Positions 43,438 through 55,073 of a DNA stretch of 64,000 bases are shown one piece after another (the first letter of the stretch is position 1; every line of letters begins with the position of its first letter). Source of the stretch: Astragalus membranaceus (taxonomy: Eukaryota > Streptophyta > Magnoliopsida > Fabales > Fabaceae); contig CM076850.1 of assembly GCA_039519185.1 (NCBI GenBank), forward strand, positions 87,712,270 to 87,776,269, given 5' to 3'. The notes beneath the pieces were generated by a model that was not told the DNA's origin, did no database searches, and saw only the letters and a program-made list of their open reading frames with translations. The position numbers and the translations under genes were made by a program.

Positions 43438-44085
43438 GATGATGTTGTTGGTTGTTTTGAGTACTATGCTGGGCTTGCTGAAGGGTTGGATGCAAAACAA
43501 AAGGCTCAAGTATCTTTTCCTATGGACACCTTCAAGAGCTATGTTCTCAAAGAACCGGTTGGAGTTGTTGCATTAATTACTCCATGGTATCTGCTTTTTC
43601 TTCATTGCTTATATGTATGCATTATTTTTCAATTAAATAATCTGGTTTAGTTATTGCATAAATATGTGCTAATGTAAAGTGCACTAATAAACTTTTTATG
43701 TAGTGTCCTAGTGCTTTTACTTACATAGGAAACTGATGCATCACAGAATCTAAAATATCAGCTGCTAATTGAATGATGTTATGTATTAGGAACTATCCAC
43801 TCTTAATGGCTTCCTGGAAAATCGCCCCAGCTCTTGCTGCTGGTTGTGCTGCAATATTGAAGCCATCTGAATTGGCATCTGTGTATGTTCTCATCAACTA
43901 TTACAAACTTGATTATTTGTTATGTTGGTTTCTCACACAGTCTTATTGTTTGCAATTTTAGGACCTGTTTGGAGCTAGGCGAAATATGTAGAGAAGTTGG
44001 CCTTCCTCCTGGTGTCTTAAATATTGTCACTGGATTAGGCCATGAAGCTGGTGCTTCTTTGACATCCCATCCTGATTGTGACAAG
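43438..44085 (+). pseudogene. ALDH10 / betaine aldehyde dehydrogenase fragment, three exons
   Basis: Exons 43438-43586, 43790-43882 and 43962-44085 splice in phase: DDVVGCFEYYAGLAEGLDAK, QKAQVSFPMDTFKSY and EPVGVVALITPW; then NYPLLMASWKIAPALAAGC and AAILKPSELASV; then TCLELGEICREVGLPPGV and LNIVTGLGHEAGASLTSHP. ITPWNYPLLMASWKIAPALA and LKPSE are the NAD-binding core of aldehyde dehydrogenases, and the set is ALDH10 (aminoaldehyde or betaine aldehyde oxidation). No stop lies in the exons and GT-AG signals are intact, so capture was recent and from DNA, not RNA. The catalytic Cys and Glu region is not included. Confidence 0.9.
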
Positions 44086-44345
44086 GTTCAATTATTTTTA
44101 GTCATTAGTGGAACCAAAACTGCTAAACCTTGTTCTATCTCAAGCATGTATTGTTATTGTTCTTAGAGGAATCTGTGCAAACTAGTTCACAGAGACACAT
44201 GCTTTTTTTCTTCTCCTTGAGTTAGTAGCACAATAGATAATCTATAATATATGTATGTTTGGCTTTGTAGTTGAGAATCTGTAAGTGTACATTTTCCTTT
44301 CCTTTTTTTTGCATTGATTTTGTTGTTGTTTTCTACACATTCCAG

Positions 44346-44484
44346 GATGCTTGCAATAAGAAAAGCAACCAGCACAATTAAGTCATCAAACTTGTGCACT
44401 GAGATAATTGAGTATACAAGTCCAACAGAGACAGCTGTGTGCAACCTTGCATCAATTGCACTGCCACGATATGTAAGAGAAAAG
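44346..44484 (+). pseudogene. Ribonucleotide reductase large subunit exon
   Basis: After a TTCCAG-type acceptor: DACNKKSNQ, then a small deletion shifts frame into TIKSSNLCTEIIEYTSP and TETAVCNLASIALPRYV, ending at REK before a GTAGGA donor. The NLC and AVCNLASI blocks are signatures of class Ia ribonucleotide reductase large subunit (R1), near the active-site cysteine. The protein is about 810 residues; only about 45 are here. Confidence 0.9.
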
Positions 44485-45119
44485 GTAGGACATCTTTGTC
44501 ATACTTCATGTGTTTGATTGCTTGCTATAGGGTGTGTGTTTGATTTGGATTGTTTATGGGTCTGCTAATGATGACAACAAACCTCAATAAATAACATTTA
44601 TGGGTCTGCTAATTCTTAATGGTCCTCTATTAATCCATGTATATCGGTAGATAGATGTTCTTCAATTTGATAGTTTACATGGATATGGAGTGCAGGCTCA
44701 ACAGTTAAACAAGGACATATTTGAGACTATATAGAGTGCAGGCGCTGAATATAGAAGCAGAATGTTGCCGGTTTGATTAATTCAAATCAAACTTGATGTA
44801 ATTTTTTTTGGATATCCTATTTTTGTAGTACCTCATATTGGATATGTTGTAATTTTTGTTCATCTTTTGGTACATGAAGAGTTATGTAATTTTTGTTGAT
44901 CTTTTGGTACATGAAGATTTATATGTTGGCACATTTTTGTTGGCACATATGTTGATTGGTACATGAGGATGTATGTTGGATTTATAAATTAGTTGGGAAT
45001 TGATTTGAAATTGGTTATTGATTTGGAATTTTATTTGGAACTTTGTTGCTGGTTGTTGGTTTCTGATTGCAGGGAGCTGAGAATTGGCAATATAAAAGAA
45101 ACAGGCAAAACTTTCTTAA
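44485..45119. other. AT-rich interior of gene-carrying element
   Basis: No exon recognised. 44820-44990 has repeated TTTTGGTACATGAAGA and TTGTTGGCACAT words. Confidence 0.4.
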
Positions 45120-45134
45120 AAAAAAAATTAGGCA

Positions 45135-45530
45135 TTGGTAGCGCTTTCTGTAAAAAGCGCTACCTATGGTCTTAGCGCGCCTAGGAATAAGGAGCGCTTT
45201 TAAGAAAAAGCGCTCCCTTTGCTTAAGACCATGAGGAGCGCTTTTTACGGTAAGCGCTCCTTATTGTCTTAGCGCCTAGGAATAAGGAGCGCTTTTAATA
45301 AAAAGCGCTCCCTTTGCTTAACACCATGAGGAGCGCTTTTTACGGTAAGCGCTCCTTATTGTCTTAGCGCGCCTAGGAATAAGGAGCGCTTGTAATAAAA
45401 AGCGCTCCTCTTTCCTGTTTTTTGGGAGCGCTTTCCGAGCGCTCCCTTTGGGTGATTTGCAACAGGAGCGCTAGCTTTAGGAGCGCCCGAAAGCGCTCCC
45501 TATGGCCTAAAAAAAGCGCTCCCAATGCTT
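45135..45530. repeat. Right subterminal palindromic array
   Basis: Units of GGAGCGCTTTT and AAAAGCGCTCC with CTTAGCGCCTAGGAATAA-type spacers; inverse relation to the left array. Confidence 0.85.
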
Positions 45531-45540
45531 AAATCTGTTG

Positions 45541-46235
45541 TATAGCCAAATGCATAAATGGCAGCAGACTGTAGACCAGGGAACTTTACATATAGCAAAA
45601 TTCCATAGATATACATAGAACAATGATGGTGTATGTAAACAGCTGTAATAGAAAACAGATTGCAAGTCTTATGACACTCTTATAAAATTTAGACAACTTT
45701 TCTTACCTCTTGCAGTGCTTTTGATAGGTCTTCCATTGTCAAAACTAGGCGATTATCCTGTCATAATGAAGTGTAAGTACTAGACAGATACAATGAATGT
45801 GTATAGACAGACAAAACCAGAATAGAAGCCACCAAAACCTTCTGTTGTCCGTCCCTTTTGACTTTTGGAATTGTTGCTTGCCTTGCTTTGCAGTGCCTAC
45901 AGTTAACCCCTAGTAAAATCATCATGCCAGCATAGACACGTAAAAGAAAAACACAACAACTAAACGACTACTAACGATGCACTTGCAGATGACTATAAAA
46001 AGGGAGAAATCGCATTATTAGATTTCATAATGGTAAATACAAGAAAATCAATCAATTTAGACTAAGAAACAGGCATTCAAAATGCAAATACGCTACTATT
46101 AAATAAGAAAGAATCAATGCAGGTAACATGCTTTTTATGTTAAGCATTTGCATGAAGACCACCCAGATGTCAAGCAAGGGATATGAGAAGCATTACTAAA
46201 TAAGAAACACTTTTTAAAATTAAATCCCTCCTGTC
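45541..46235 (+). repeat. 695-bp direct repeat, right copy
   Basis: Repeats 40266-40960, including exons of the unidentified gene at about 45707-45757 and 45839-45896. Confidence 0.9.
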
Positions 46236-46694
46236 ATGCCTTTTGAAGCCACTAACATGGATATCAAGTCATCAAGCATACTAACAATGTATCAATCATT
46301 ACTGCAAAAATGATAATGTGTTAAACCTTGTCTTCACCTATTTATTTCACTGTAAATGATGAATACTTCAAACAAATCAATTTTGTTGTACCTATTTTAA
46401 TGCCCTAGTTACACAATGAATTAATCAAGATTCAAAAAATACAACCCCAAGAATCCAGCCACACCCACTTTACTTTCAAATGCCTCAATTCTTAATCCAA
46501 ACACATCAGGAAGGTTGACAAAACCTAAGCCAAATAAATAGACAAACTATAGAAAAAGCTAAACTTTAGCACAATTGAAGCAACCAAAATCTTAGAACTT
46601 ACAGAGGTCAAGTGAAAAAGAAAAGAACAAACAGAACATTTAATCTCAGAAACAGAACAATAAGAATTACAGAACTAATTAAAAACCCTAACCT
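46236..46694. other. Unit 2 copy of AT-rich 7556-8013
   Basis: No coding sequence recognised. Confidence 0.4.
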
Positions 46695-46760
46695 GTTCAT
46701 TGGCTAGCTCATTGTTGCTCCCGGTGCTCCCCAACAAGTGGTATCAAAGTCATCGTTCGG
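46695..46760 (+). mobile_element. Unit 2 copy of TRIM LTR tail and primer-binding site
   Basis: Counterpart of 8014-8079; TGGTATCAAAGTCATCG at 46739. Confidence 0.65.
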
Positions 46761-46771
46761 CTTGGTGGGGG

Positions 46772-48417
46772 GCTTTGACCAAATACAGTGGTTGTCCATA
46801 GTTGCTGCCACCATGTTAACCATATATTCAACCATAGGAATGTCACTCGCAATAGTTGAAATCACAGGTAACAATCGAGATCTTTTACTTATAATTTTGC
46901 CATCATATATATGTTTTTTTCTACTTACTCACTAGCTAAATTGTCAACAGTAAATGGATTTGTTAAGAGTGGCCTAGCGAGAATGGATATCAGAGATTTA
47001 TCAAATCCATGAAATATATGGAAGATATCCCAAGCTCTTGGTGGCATCACTTTTTCGTATACGCCTCTGTACAACTAGAAATTCAGGTACACCCTCCTCT
47101 TTGATGTTATAGCTTAAGAATAGCCTTGTTGCTGCATCATTTTTCATTGTGATCCTCGTTTTATTTGAAATTAATGTTAGAACACAACAAAAATGGAAAT
47201 AAATTGAAGAGATCTCTGTAAAAAGCTAACCAAATGTTTTTTTTGTTGAAATTTGTACTAAACAGGACACCCTACATTCACACCCGGTGAAATCCATGAC
47301 AACTGTAGCTAAGTGGAGCATTGCAGTGATCACTCTCTACAATGTTTTGTGTGGGTGTCTTGTGTATGCTGCATTCGGGGATGAAGCCGGATTTAGATCA
47401 TTTACTGAAGTTGGATTCATCAATCCATATTGACTTGTAGATGCAGGTAATGTTGGAGTTATCATTCATATGGTGGGAGTATTCCAAGTGTTTGCTCAAC
47501 CATTATTTGCGATGGTGGGAAAATCAACATCAAACAACTGGCCCAACATCAACCGGTAAATCACAGTTCCAGTATCTTTTAGGCCACCATATAAACTAAG
47601 TTTACATGGTGGCTTAAAAGGTACTGGAACTGCGATTTGTCGGTTGATGTTGGGCCAGTTGTTTGATGTTAATTTTCCCACCATCGCAAATAATGGTTGA
47701 GCAAACACCTGGAATACTCCCACCATATGGACGATAACTCCAACATTACCTGCATCTACAAGCCAATATGGATTGAAGAATCCAACTTCAGTAAATGAAC
47801 TAAATCCGGCTTCATCCCCGAATGCAGCATACACAAGACACCCACACAAAACATTGTAGAGAGTGATCACTACAATGCTCCACTTAGCTGCAGTTGTCAT
47901 GGATTTCACCGGGTGTGAATGTAGGGTGTACTGTTTAGTACAAATTTCAACAAAAAAACCTCTGGTTAGCTTTTTACAGAGATCTCTCCAATTAATTTCC
48001 ATTTTTGTTGTGTTCTAACATTAATTTCAAATAAAACGAGGATCCTAATGAAAAAGGATGCAGCAAGAAGGTTATTCTTAAGCTATAACATGAGGAAGGT
48101 GTACCTGAATTTCTAGTTGTACACAGGCGTATACGAAAAAGTGATGCCACCAAGAGCTTGGGATATCTTCCATATATTTCTTGGATTTGATAAATCTCTG
48201 ATAGCCATTCTCGCTAGGCTACCCTTAAAAACCCATTTACTGTTAACAATTTAGCTAGTGAGTAAGTAGAAAAAACATATATATGAAGACAAAGTTATAA
48301 GTAAAAGATCTCGATTGTTACCTGTGATTTCAACTATTGCGAGTGACATTCCTATGGTTGAATATATGGTTGACATGGTGGCAGCAACTATGGACAACCA
48401 TCATATTTGGTCAAAGC
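46772..48417. repeat. Unit 2 copy of AAP-derived palindrome
   Basis: Counterpart of 8092-9743 with the same 15-nt-class loop. The left arm (46772-47590) has a Trp-to-stop change at about 47431 (TGG to TGA). The right arm (47606-48417) keeps one open minus-strand frame from 48002 to 47496, reading KSMTTAAKWSIVVITLYN through FAMVGKLTSNNWPNINR. Confidence 0.85.
47496..48002 (-). pseudogene. AAP permease exon in right arm of unit 2 palindrome
   Basis: 168 codons open because the intron 5' to the exon happens to be in frame. The exon part starts at TLHSHPVKSMTTAAKW and covers YAAFGDEAGFSSFTEVGFF, NPYWLVDAGNVGVIVHM and VFQVFAQPLFAMVG. Central section of an amino acid permease only. Confidence 0.75.
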
Positions 48418-48692
48418 CTCCAATTTGTTAAAGCAAAATCTCCGCTAAGCCAAATATGAGGACATAATTACTGCTCGACGCTTTACATGGAATTTCGCTT
48501 TTGTATTCATGGAAGCAATTTGATTTCATGAGTGCCCTATTCACCGCAAGAATCAATCAATTATTTAAGTTTCGTTAAAGGTAAACCATGTGGATGTAAA
48601 TGTATATTACATTAAGTTAAATTATGTTACATTCATATTTAAGTAAAAAAAACATCTTAAAAGACGCGTGGATGTTGCTCGGAAACTTCAGC
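48418..48692. other. Unit 2 copy of AT-rich 9744-10020
   Basis: No gene. Ends with the AGC target duplication at 48690-48692. Confidence 0.5.
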
Positions 48693-49767
48693 CACTACGC
48701 CATAATCGTTAAAATTAGTCGCACACTTAAGCAGCACTTTGGGGGGAGCGCTGCTCATTGATGTACGGGCTAGAGAGATAAGCAGCGCTTTGGAGGGGAA
48801 GCGCTGCCCATTGATGTCTCCCGTTTTTTTTTTATTTTGGATAGAATATGTAATACTGTAAGTTGTTAGCCTTTGATTTGGATACATACAGCTAAGCTAG
48901 TTTTGGTTCATATTGTAAGTTTAGCTAGTTTTGGGTACATATGAATTGGATAATAACTTGTTAGCTAGTTTGTTTTGGTTCAAGTGTAGAAATGGAATGA
49001 ATCGGGAAACTTAAGCACTTGTTTTGATTCTGCTGTATTTGAATATAATTTGATTTGCTGAGAAATAGAATTGGAAGGAATTGGGAATGTAAAAACAAGT
49101 TAGTTATGCCGGTTTACTTGCTGAAAAATAGTTGGTTTACTTGTTGAAAAATAGTTGGTTTATTTGCTGAAAAACAGCTGGTTTTGATTTTGCTCATAAT
49201 GTTTGATTTGCCTTTTTGGATACATATAGCTAAGTTAGTTATGAGTATATATGTCCAGGAAAATTGCAATTGTAAAAAGGAAAATAACAAAAACAGAAAA
49301 AAAAAAATAAAAAAAAAAAATTACACAATGGGCAGCGCTTTTAGGAGAAAGCGCTGCCAATTCGTAAAAGCGTTAAGGCAATGAGCAGCGCTTTCTCCTA
49401 AAAAGCGCTGCCCATTCGAAAATGCGCTAAGGCAATGAGCAGCGCTTTCTCCTACAAAGCGCTGCCCATTTGAAAATGCGCTAAGGCAATGAGCAGCGCT
49501 TTTTTCTAAAAAGCGCTGCCCATTCGAAAATGCGCTAAGGCAATGAGCAGCGCTTTCTCCTACAAAGCGCTGCCCATTGCTATAAATGCGCTAAGGCAAT
49601 GAGCAACGTTTTTTCCTAAAAGCGCTACCCATTGCTATAAATAGGCAGCGCTTTTAAAAGCGCTGCCCATTGTTAGAGTGGAATCTGCAGCACAAATATT
49701 AGCAGCACTCAAAAACGCTGCCCATTGATAAAAAAAAGTGCTGCCCATTAAAAAATCTGTAGTAGTG
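48693..49767. mobile_element. Unit 2 copy of CACTA element (GGGCAGCGCTTT family)
   Basis: CACTACGCCATAATCG to CTGTAGTAGTG, AGC duplications at 48690-48692 and 49768-49770. 1075 bp against 1059 in unit 1; the right array has all modules in one orientation, whereas unit 1 begins with inverted modules. Confidence 0.9.
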
Positions 49768-50208
49768 AGCAAAAACAACAACTAGTTTACTCATTAAATG
49801 AATTAAATGTTGTTGTGAATTAAACAAAATTTAATTTAAAATTGTTTTATTAGTTGTTCAATAAAATTTATTGTCCTTTAGTAGAAGTGCTTATTTTAAA
49901 ATTAGACAAAGTATGAGTTGGAGTGTGACGGTTAATTTAAACTCACATAATTCTTGCTGATGCATAGACGGTACATCCAATTAAAGCTCCAAATTCACAT
50001 ATATCGAAGACGGTGACATTGACTCCACCTAAAAAAGCAATATAAAATAATTTAAACTGAGGAAAAGTATTCTTAATATATACTTTTAATATAAAATAAA
50101 GCAAGTAGTGGGGTTACCAAGAATGGACCAGACTGCAACGATCGATCAGCGTCCCCACTATGTTGTAACCATTGCAGGACATGGCCTAAAACATTAAGGT
50201 TAAACTCA
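49768..50208 (-). pseudogene. Unit 2 copy of possible AAP exon remnants
   Basis: Counterpart of 11080-11520. Confidence 0.35.
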
Positions 50209-50299
50209 GTTGCTGTTAATGGGGATGATTATAACCTTAATTATCTACTGGTGAAATACTTTATACAAAGATATAGAAAAGAGAAGAAAATGTGTGATG

Positions 50300-50493
50300 T
50301 TAGAAACGAACCTTTGTTTTAGTTTCAAACTTCACATCTAGTTGCTCGACACGAATTTGATACCCGAGACACCATGGCAAGCAGTGGCATCCAGGATCGA
50401 GAATATCAACAAATTTTCCAAAACGCTCCTTGAGAGCCACATTTGACTGTTCAACTTGATAGCAACCAAGTGCTTGACCCATCATTCAATTCT
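50300..50493 (-). pseudogene. Unit 2 copy of HIR N-terminal exon
   Basis: Same 61-codon product as 11612-11797, including the in-frame gap. Confidence 0.8.
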
Positions 50494-50508
50494 GCAACAA
50501 ATGGTTTA

Positions 50509-51038
50509 TTTTCATTGCATCAAATGACTATATATATATATATATATATGGCCCATGCTTTCCACGACTATATCACATTGTTTACAATAGATTTGTTACA
50601 TTAAAAGTTTCGTCCAGATGCTGAACTCTTCTTTTCTCTTGTTGTGCATTTATCTTTTTAAACAGAGGAAAAGTATCTAATGATGAAATACTTTATACTA
50701 TATATACGGTGGTAACGGCAATGCTCCAATTTGTTGCAGTGGTCATGGATTTCACTGGCCGTGAATATAATGTGTTTTGTTTACTACAAATTTCGGTAAA
50801 AAATACTTTGGTTAGCTTTTGAAGAAGATCTTGTCAAAAAAGAGGAAAAACACTTATAGCACATAAAGTCATAACATCAAATAATCAATCAAAGATAAAC
50901 AAAAATCATAGATGACGTAGGAAGAGATGCCCTTATCAAAGTCAACAATCTCCGCGTCAAAGTAAGTCACAATCCTCCTCAGAACGTACTCAAGTCCTCA
51001 ACACGTACTCAAGTCCTCAAGATCCTAAACAATTCACA
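50509..51038 (-). pseudogene. Unit 2 copy of AAP exon relic and spacer
   Basis: Counterpart of 11821-12323. An extra tandem copy of CGTACTCAAGTCCTCAA lies near 50985-51019, just outside the CACTA end. Confidence 0.5.
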
Positions 51039-51992
51039 CACTACTAGAATTTTCGTCATTTCCTGCGAAATTTCCTGCGGAAATTGACTAAAATTTCGCA
51101 GGAAACGGGTTTCCTGCGGAATTTTCAGCGGATTATGGTTCCCAGTTATTTCGTTCGTGGATAATTGTTTCCTGCGGATTTCTGAATCGGCAGGAAAATG
51201 CCGCAGGAAATTCTCCAGGAAGTCCGCAGAAAATTCCGCAGGAAATCTCCGCAGAATCCCGCAGGAAATTGAAATTTTCCGCCAGAAATTCCGCAGGAAA
51301 GGAAGATCCACAAGAATTACACTTTTAGAGTTTCTCTTCCGTTTTGTAAGTGTTTTATACCGGGGTTCATTACAAAACTTGCACTTCTTCAAAGTTGCGT
51401 CATCTTTGTAATACAACATACACCCTCCAACACAACAATCTATCATCATCTTGGATAAACCAAGCCCTCCTACAAGCTTCTTTGTATCACGGAAATTGGA
51501 GGGAATGACATTCTCGGGATGGTTCGTCTCCTTCATTAACCTCGCAATGTCGTTGAAACAAGCCTGTGACATGTTGTGTTTCGATTTTAAACTCAGCATT
51601 CTAACTGCAATAGAAAACTCTGATGCATTTTGACATCCTGGCCATAATGGTCGGTGGACTGAGTTCAACATTTCAAAAAATTTGGCAGCTTCCATATTTG
51701 GAGGTTCCTCATCATTTTGTACAAAATGTTGCTCACGATTAAGACCGGCGGCATCAAACACCATGTCCTCATATCTATTTACATGCTCATGACCCCATTG
51801 TTCATTGCTGCTACTAGCCGTATCCGTATCAATATCAACATTAATATGAGAGACTTTCTCCCCATGGGATGTCCAAGTCCAATATCCCGGTTTAAACCCC
51901 TTTCTAAAAATGTGAACATTTACAACATCTGGGGTAAATTGCCTCTCGTTTTTACATCACCTACACGGACACCGTATTACTCCTTCATCCAA
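51009..51992 (-). pseudogene. Unit 2 copy of truncated CACTA transposase, with nonsense mutation
   Basis: Same protein as 12294-13277 but CGA in the CPCRRC motif has become TGA (51957-51959), a CpG-type change; the subterminal tail also differs by small indels. Only the part from about 51764 onward remains open. Confidence 0.85.
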
Positions 51993-52555
51993 GCTTCACA
52001 ATGTTGATTTCTACGCGATTTCTCAGTTTTCTGTTGAATCGAAGCTTCACAATGTTGATTTCTACGCAATTTCTCTGTTTTTGTGTTGATTTCTGCTGAA
52101 TCCAAGATGAATCGAAGAGAAAATAAGCTGAATCGAAGAGAAGGAAGAAGATGAGGGTACGCAGCGTGAGTGTGACAGAGAAGCTTCGAAGAGAGAAGAT
52201 GAGGGTCTGCGCGAATTGTGTTTTAATTTTTAAATAATAAAAATAATAATAAAATAAAATAAATTCTTTAATGTTTTAACAATTCCGTAAAAAAAGAGGT
52301 TATTAAACGTTTGCACTACTTAATGAAAGTTAAAAAGTGTTGGTTTAGTGGTTAAGAAGCTTTCATTTCATCTAGGGTCGCGAGTTCGATTCCAATAGGT
52401 GTCTTTAATTTTTTCAAAAAAAGAAATTTCCTGCGAACTCTGGCTCTTAGGAAATTCCGCAAATAAATCAAAAATTACCTGCCAACTCCCCTGCGCAGCA
52501 AACATTCTGCATATTTAGTAAAGTTCTCAGATATTTCCTGCGTAAACAAATAAAA
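51039..52555 (-). mobile_element. Unit 2 copy of defective CACTA element (TTTCCTGCGGAA family)
   Basis: Counterpart of 12324-13840; left CACTACTAG end present, right end not found. SINE fragment inside at about 52333-52425. Confidence 0.7.
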
Positions 52556-52911
52556 AAACTAAATAAGAAAGAACTGAATTTTTGTAATAAAAAAAGAAAT
52601 AATAGATCCAACAGATCTGTTAGCCATATGTTTAGAAAAAAACCTTCAAACAACAAAATCAAATAGCATAAGAAATTCAGAAACACGGACCAATGTAAAT
52701 ATCATCACTTCTCTCAGTAATTGATACGAAATTGATATTTTTTGAAATGGTGGAGGACTATTTTAGAACTTTTTTTCAATTCAATCCTAGACCAAATTGA
52801 GCAGACGAATCAGAAACCCAAATTCCCAATTCCAAAACCAGCCACGAAGAGGAAGGGAACCGTTATAACTGCTTTATCGGTTAATTAACAGGGTAGGGTT
52901 TTCTAATTACC

Positions 52912-53833
52912 ATGAAGAGGACAATGCCATGGAGTGATGATGATGAGAGTGATGACTCATCAGCAGATGAGTCATCATCTTTACATTCAGACACTGAAAA
53001 TGAAAGTGAAACTGGGGGTAAAAAATCCAAAGATAAGTCTAGAAAGCAAAAAAGTGCTGCAATCGACTTTGAAGCTCTGAAGAGATACGGGTATAATTTA
53101 TAAAGGCGGACCTTCGGTTTTAAAGGTACCCCAACCCAAGGAAGATGAAACAAAGCGAGATTGAACCTGGTCCAATGGAAAGGAAAAGCGTGTCGACAAG
53201 GAAAATGAAGAAACATATGAAGAGAGAAAGAAAACAAGAGAGGCCCTTTCCCTAGGAGAGCAGATGCCAACTGTTCTGACTAGAGAAGAAAAGAAGAATA
53301 TTTCCTTCTCTCAGAAGGAAAAGAGGAAAAGAGAGCTTGGTCAGGCAAGCAGGGGGAAAAACTATGTTGAAGAAGAGAAGAGGTTGTTGAGGGACTGTTA
53401 GACCCCTGCAGGTCTATACCAGAAGAAAGAAAAATTAATTCTGCCCTGTGCTGTCTGTTTGCTGTTCTGTTTTATCTGTTTTCTGTTATTGCTGTCTGCT
53501 GTTCCGTTATGTTTATTTCTGTTATTTTAATTAGGTAGTTATAACCGTTGGTTAGTTAGTTAGTAGAGTAGTCTTAGTTTGGTGTCCTATGCTCTATTCC
53601 TCTAGTATATAAAGAGGAATCATGATAAGGGATTGGCATCTAGATTTCATTTTGTGTAGCAGCTTGGATAGATTCCAAGGAGGCGCTTAGAGAGCGTCTG
53701 TGTAATTCTTTTCGATTTCGCCGTGTGGCCAATAAGATAACCCTAGGTAATCCAGAGAGTGGTTACTCTAGGTTTGATAGATCGTGAAGAATCTATCAGG
53801 GACAGTGGAGTCTACTCTGGTTTTGATACTTGA
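52912..53833 (+). pseudogene. Unit 2 copy of small charged-protein pseudogene, split by solo LTR
   Basis: Same 7-nt frameshift as 14199-14712 and additionally cut after KRLLRD by the 403-bp LTR at 53396-53798; the tail GVYSGFD resumes after it. Confidence 0.55.
53396..53798 (+). mobile_element. Solo LTR (403 bp), private to unit 2
   Basis: Starts TGTTAGACCCC and ends AATCTATCA (TG...CA). A 5-bp target duplication GGGAC lies at 53391-53395 and 53799-53803. A TATA-like TATATAAAG at about 53606 is a plausible LTR promoter. Length and TGTTAG...CA ends fit Ty1/copia. No internal region, so it is a solo LTR left by recombination. Unit 1 has the empty site at about 14679. Confidence 0.92.
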
Positions 53834-54270
53834 AAATGCTAGGCTAGAATCCTCTTAATCTTGTATAAAGGTACTACCTCATGTCATTTTCTTGTACTGA
53901 AAGGATTTGGTTTAGTTGGGCATAATTTACTGAATCATCAGATCTGTTAGCATACGATCCAACAAAGATTTATAGTACAAGTATACTAAATCATCAGATC
54001 TGATGAAACCAAACTACATACTAAAAGAATGAAGCCTCAAATAATGTGTGTACGACCAAAACAGGAAAAAATATGTGTAAAAGAATGGGAAAACAAATAC
54101 AAGAAAACAGTCTTCTCAAACATGTAAATCCAAAGAGAGGTCAACTAAATAAAAAGAAATCAAAGATTAAACATAAATTAGGAAGTGCTAGCTTTTAAAT
54201 ATCTCTTTAACTGATAAGAGCAAGAAAAAAGCATGGAGAATGTGATGGGAGTACCTATATATATATATCT

Positions 54271-54659
54271 TCAAAAATTCTTGTTCCAACTTGTAATTAC
54301 AAAGATCTGACCATCTGCGTAACACAAGGGAGTGGTGGTAGTAAATCTGAGAATGACATTAAATCCTCGATTTGAGTTAACATTCGGACGTGCAGTCTTT
54401 TCACTCTTGATAGTAGAACTCTCGTCAAGCAAAATTGATGCATCACAACCTTGTACGAAGCAATCATGAAAATGAAGGCGAATGAGAGATGCAGCCATGC
54501 GACGTTCTTTAGATACTGCTGTACGAATTGCAGTTCTAATGGTGCTAAGTGCATTGGGACATGTATTGTCATAATAGGTGTAGAAGATAACTGTGCATCA
54601 CATATTGTGCTTAAAAGCACCAATGTGACAACAAAGCTAGTAGTGATTCTATAACCCAT
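54271..54659 (-). pseudogene. Unit 2 copy of peroxidase first exon
   Basis: Counterpart of 15148-15536 with the same frameshift; visible differences are Glu to Lys in DESSTIESEK and Leu to Ser in a non-coding frame. Confidence 0.85.
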
Positions 54660-55037
54660 ATCACGTTGATTTATAGAATTTGTGTTAGTTAATTACTATA
54701 TGAATTGAATCAAGCAAGGAAATAAAATGAAAACGAGAAAGAGAATGAATATTTTTGACAATAGAAAGAGAATGAATATGAAGAATGGTTGTGTAGTGAA
54801 ATGAGAAGTGCTGCTGATCAATTTATAGGATATAGATTTTGATTGTGTAAGTGTGAGAATGTGTCATGGTCACTAATGTCAGCTAACGCGGAGCTGCATA
54901 TATATGGTGTTATGAACAATTCTCCTTTTTGGTTCACTTTTGTTAATGCATGCCAGTTCGCGTATGGCTAACGCGGAGCTGCGTAACACCGACGCGTGTA
55001 CCCTTCATCTCTAAGTTTTCCCTTAATTCAAAGACAA

Positions 55038-55073
55038 CTAGGGCGCTCACCCGTGCGATGCATAGTGTGGGGT
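55038..55073 (-). mobile_element. Unit 2 copy of Helitron-like 3' terminus
   Basis: Counterpart of 15915-15950. Confidence 0.45.

Larger units (their letters stand above)
40961..45540 (+). mobile_element. Gene-carrying CACTA-like element (Pack-CACTA), private to unit 2
   Basis: Both ends are palindromic arrays of AGGAGCGCTTTTTAGAAAGC-type repeats (40969-41220 and about 45135-45530). The right end reads TTAAATCTGTTG, close to the expected TGTTGTAGTG, and the left starts AAAAGCCAAAAAAAAGAGCG, so both outermost CACTAC motifs are lost. The interior carries intron-containing fragments of at least three genes, all on the plus strand, and a pyrimidine-rich leader-like region. No transposase. Absent from unit 1. 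Confidence 0.75.

Noticed and set aside
40961..45540. LTR retrotransposon with 695-bp LTRs
   Set aside because: The 695-bp repeats are ordinary host sequence present singly in unit 1, lack TG...CA ends and carry exons; the insert has no primer-binding site or gag/pol.
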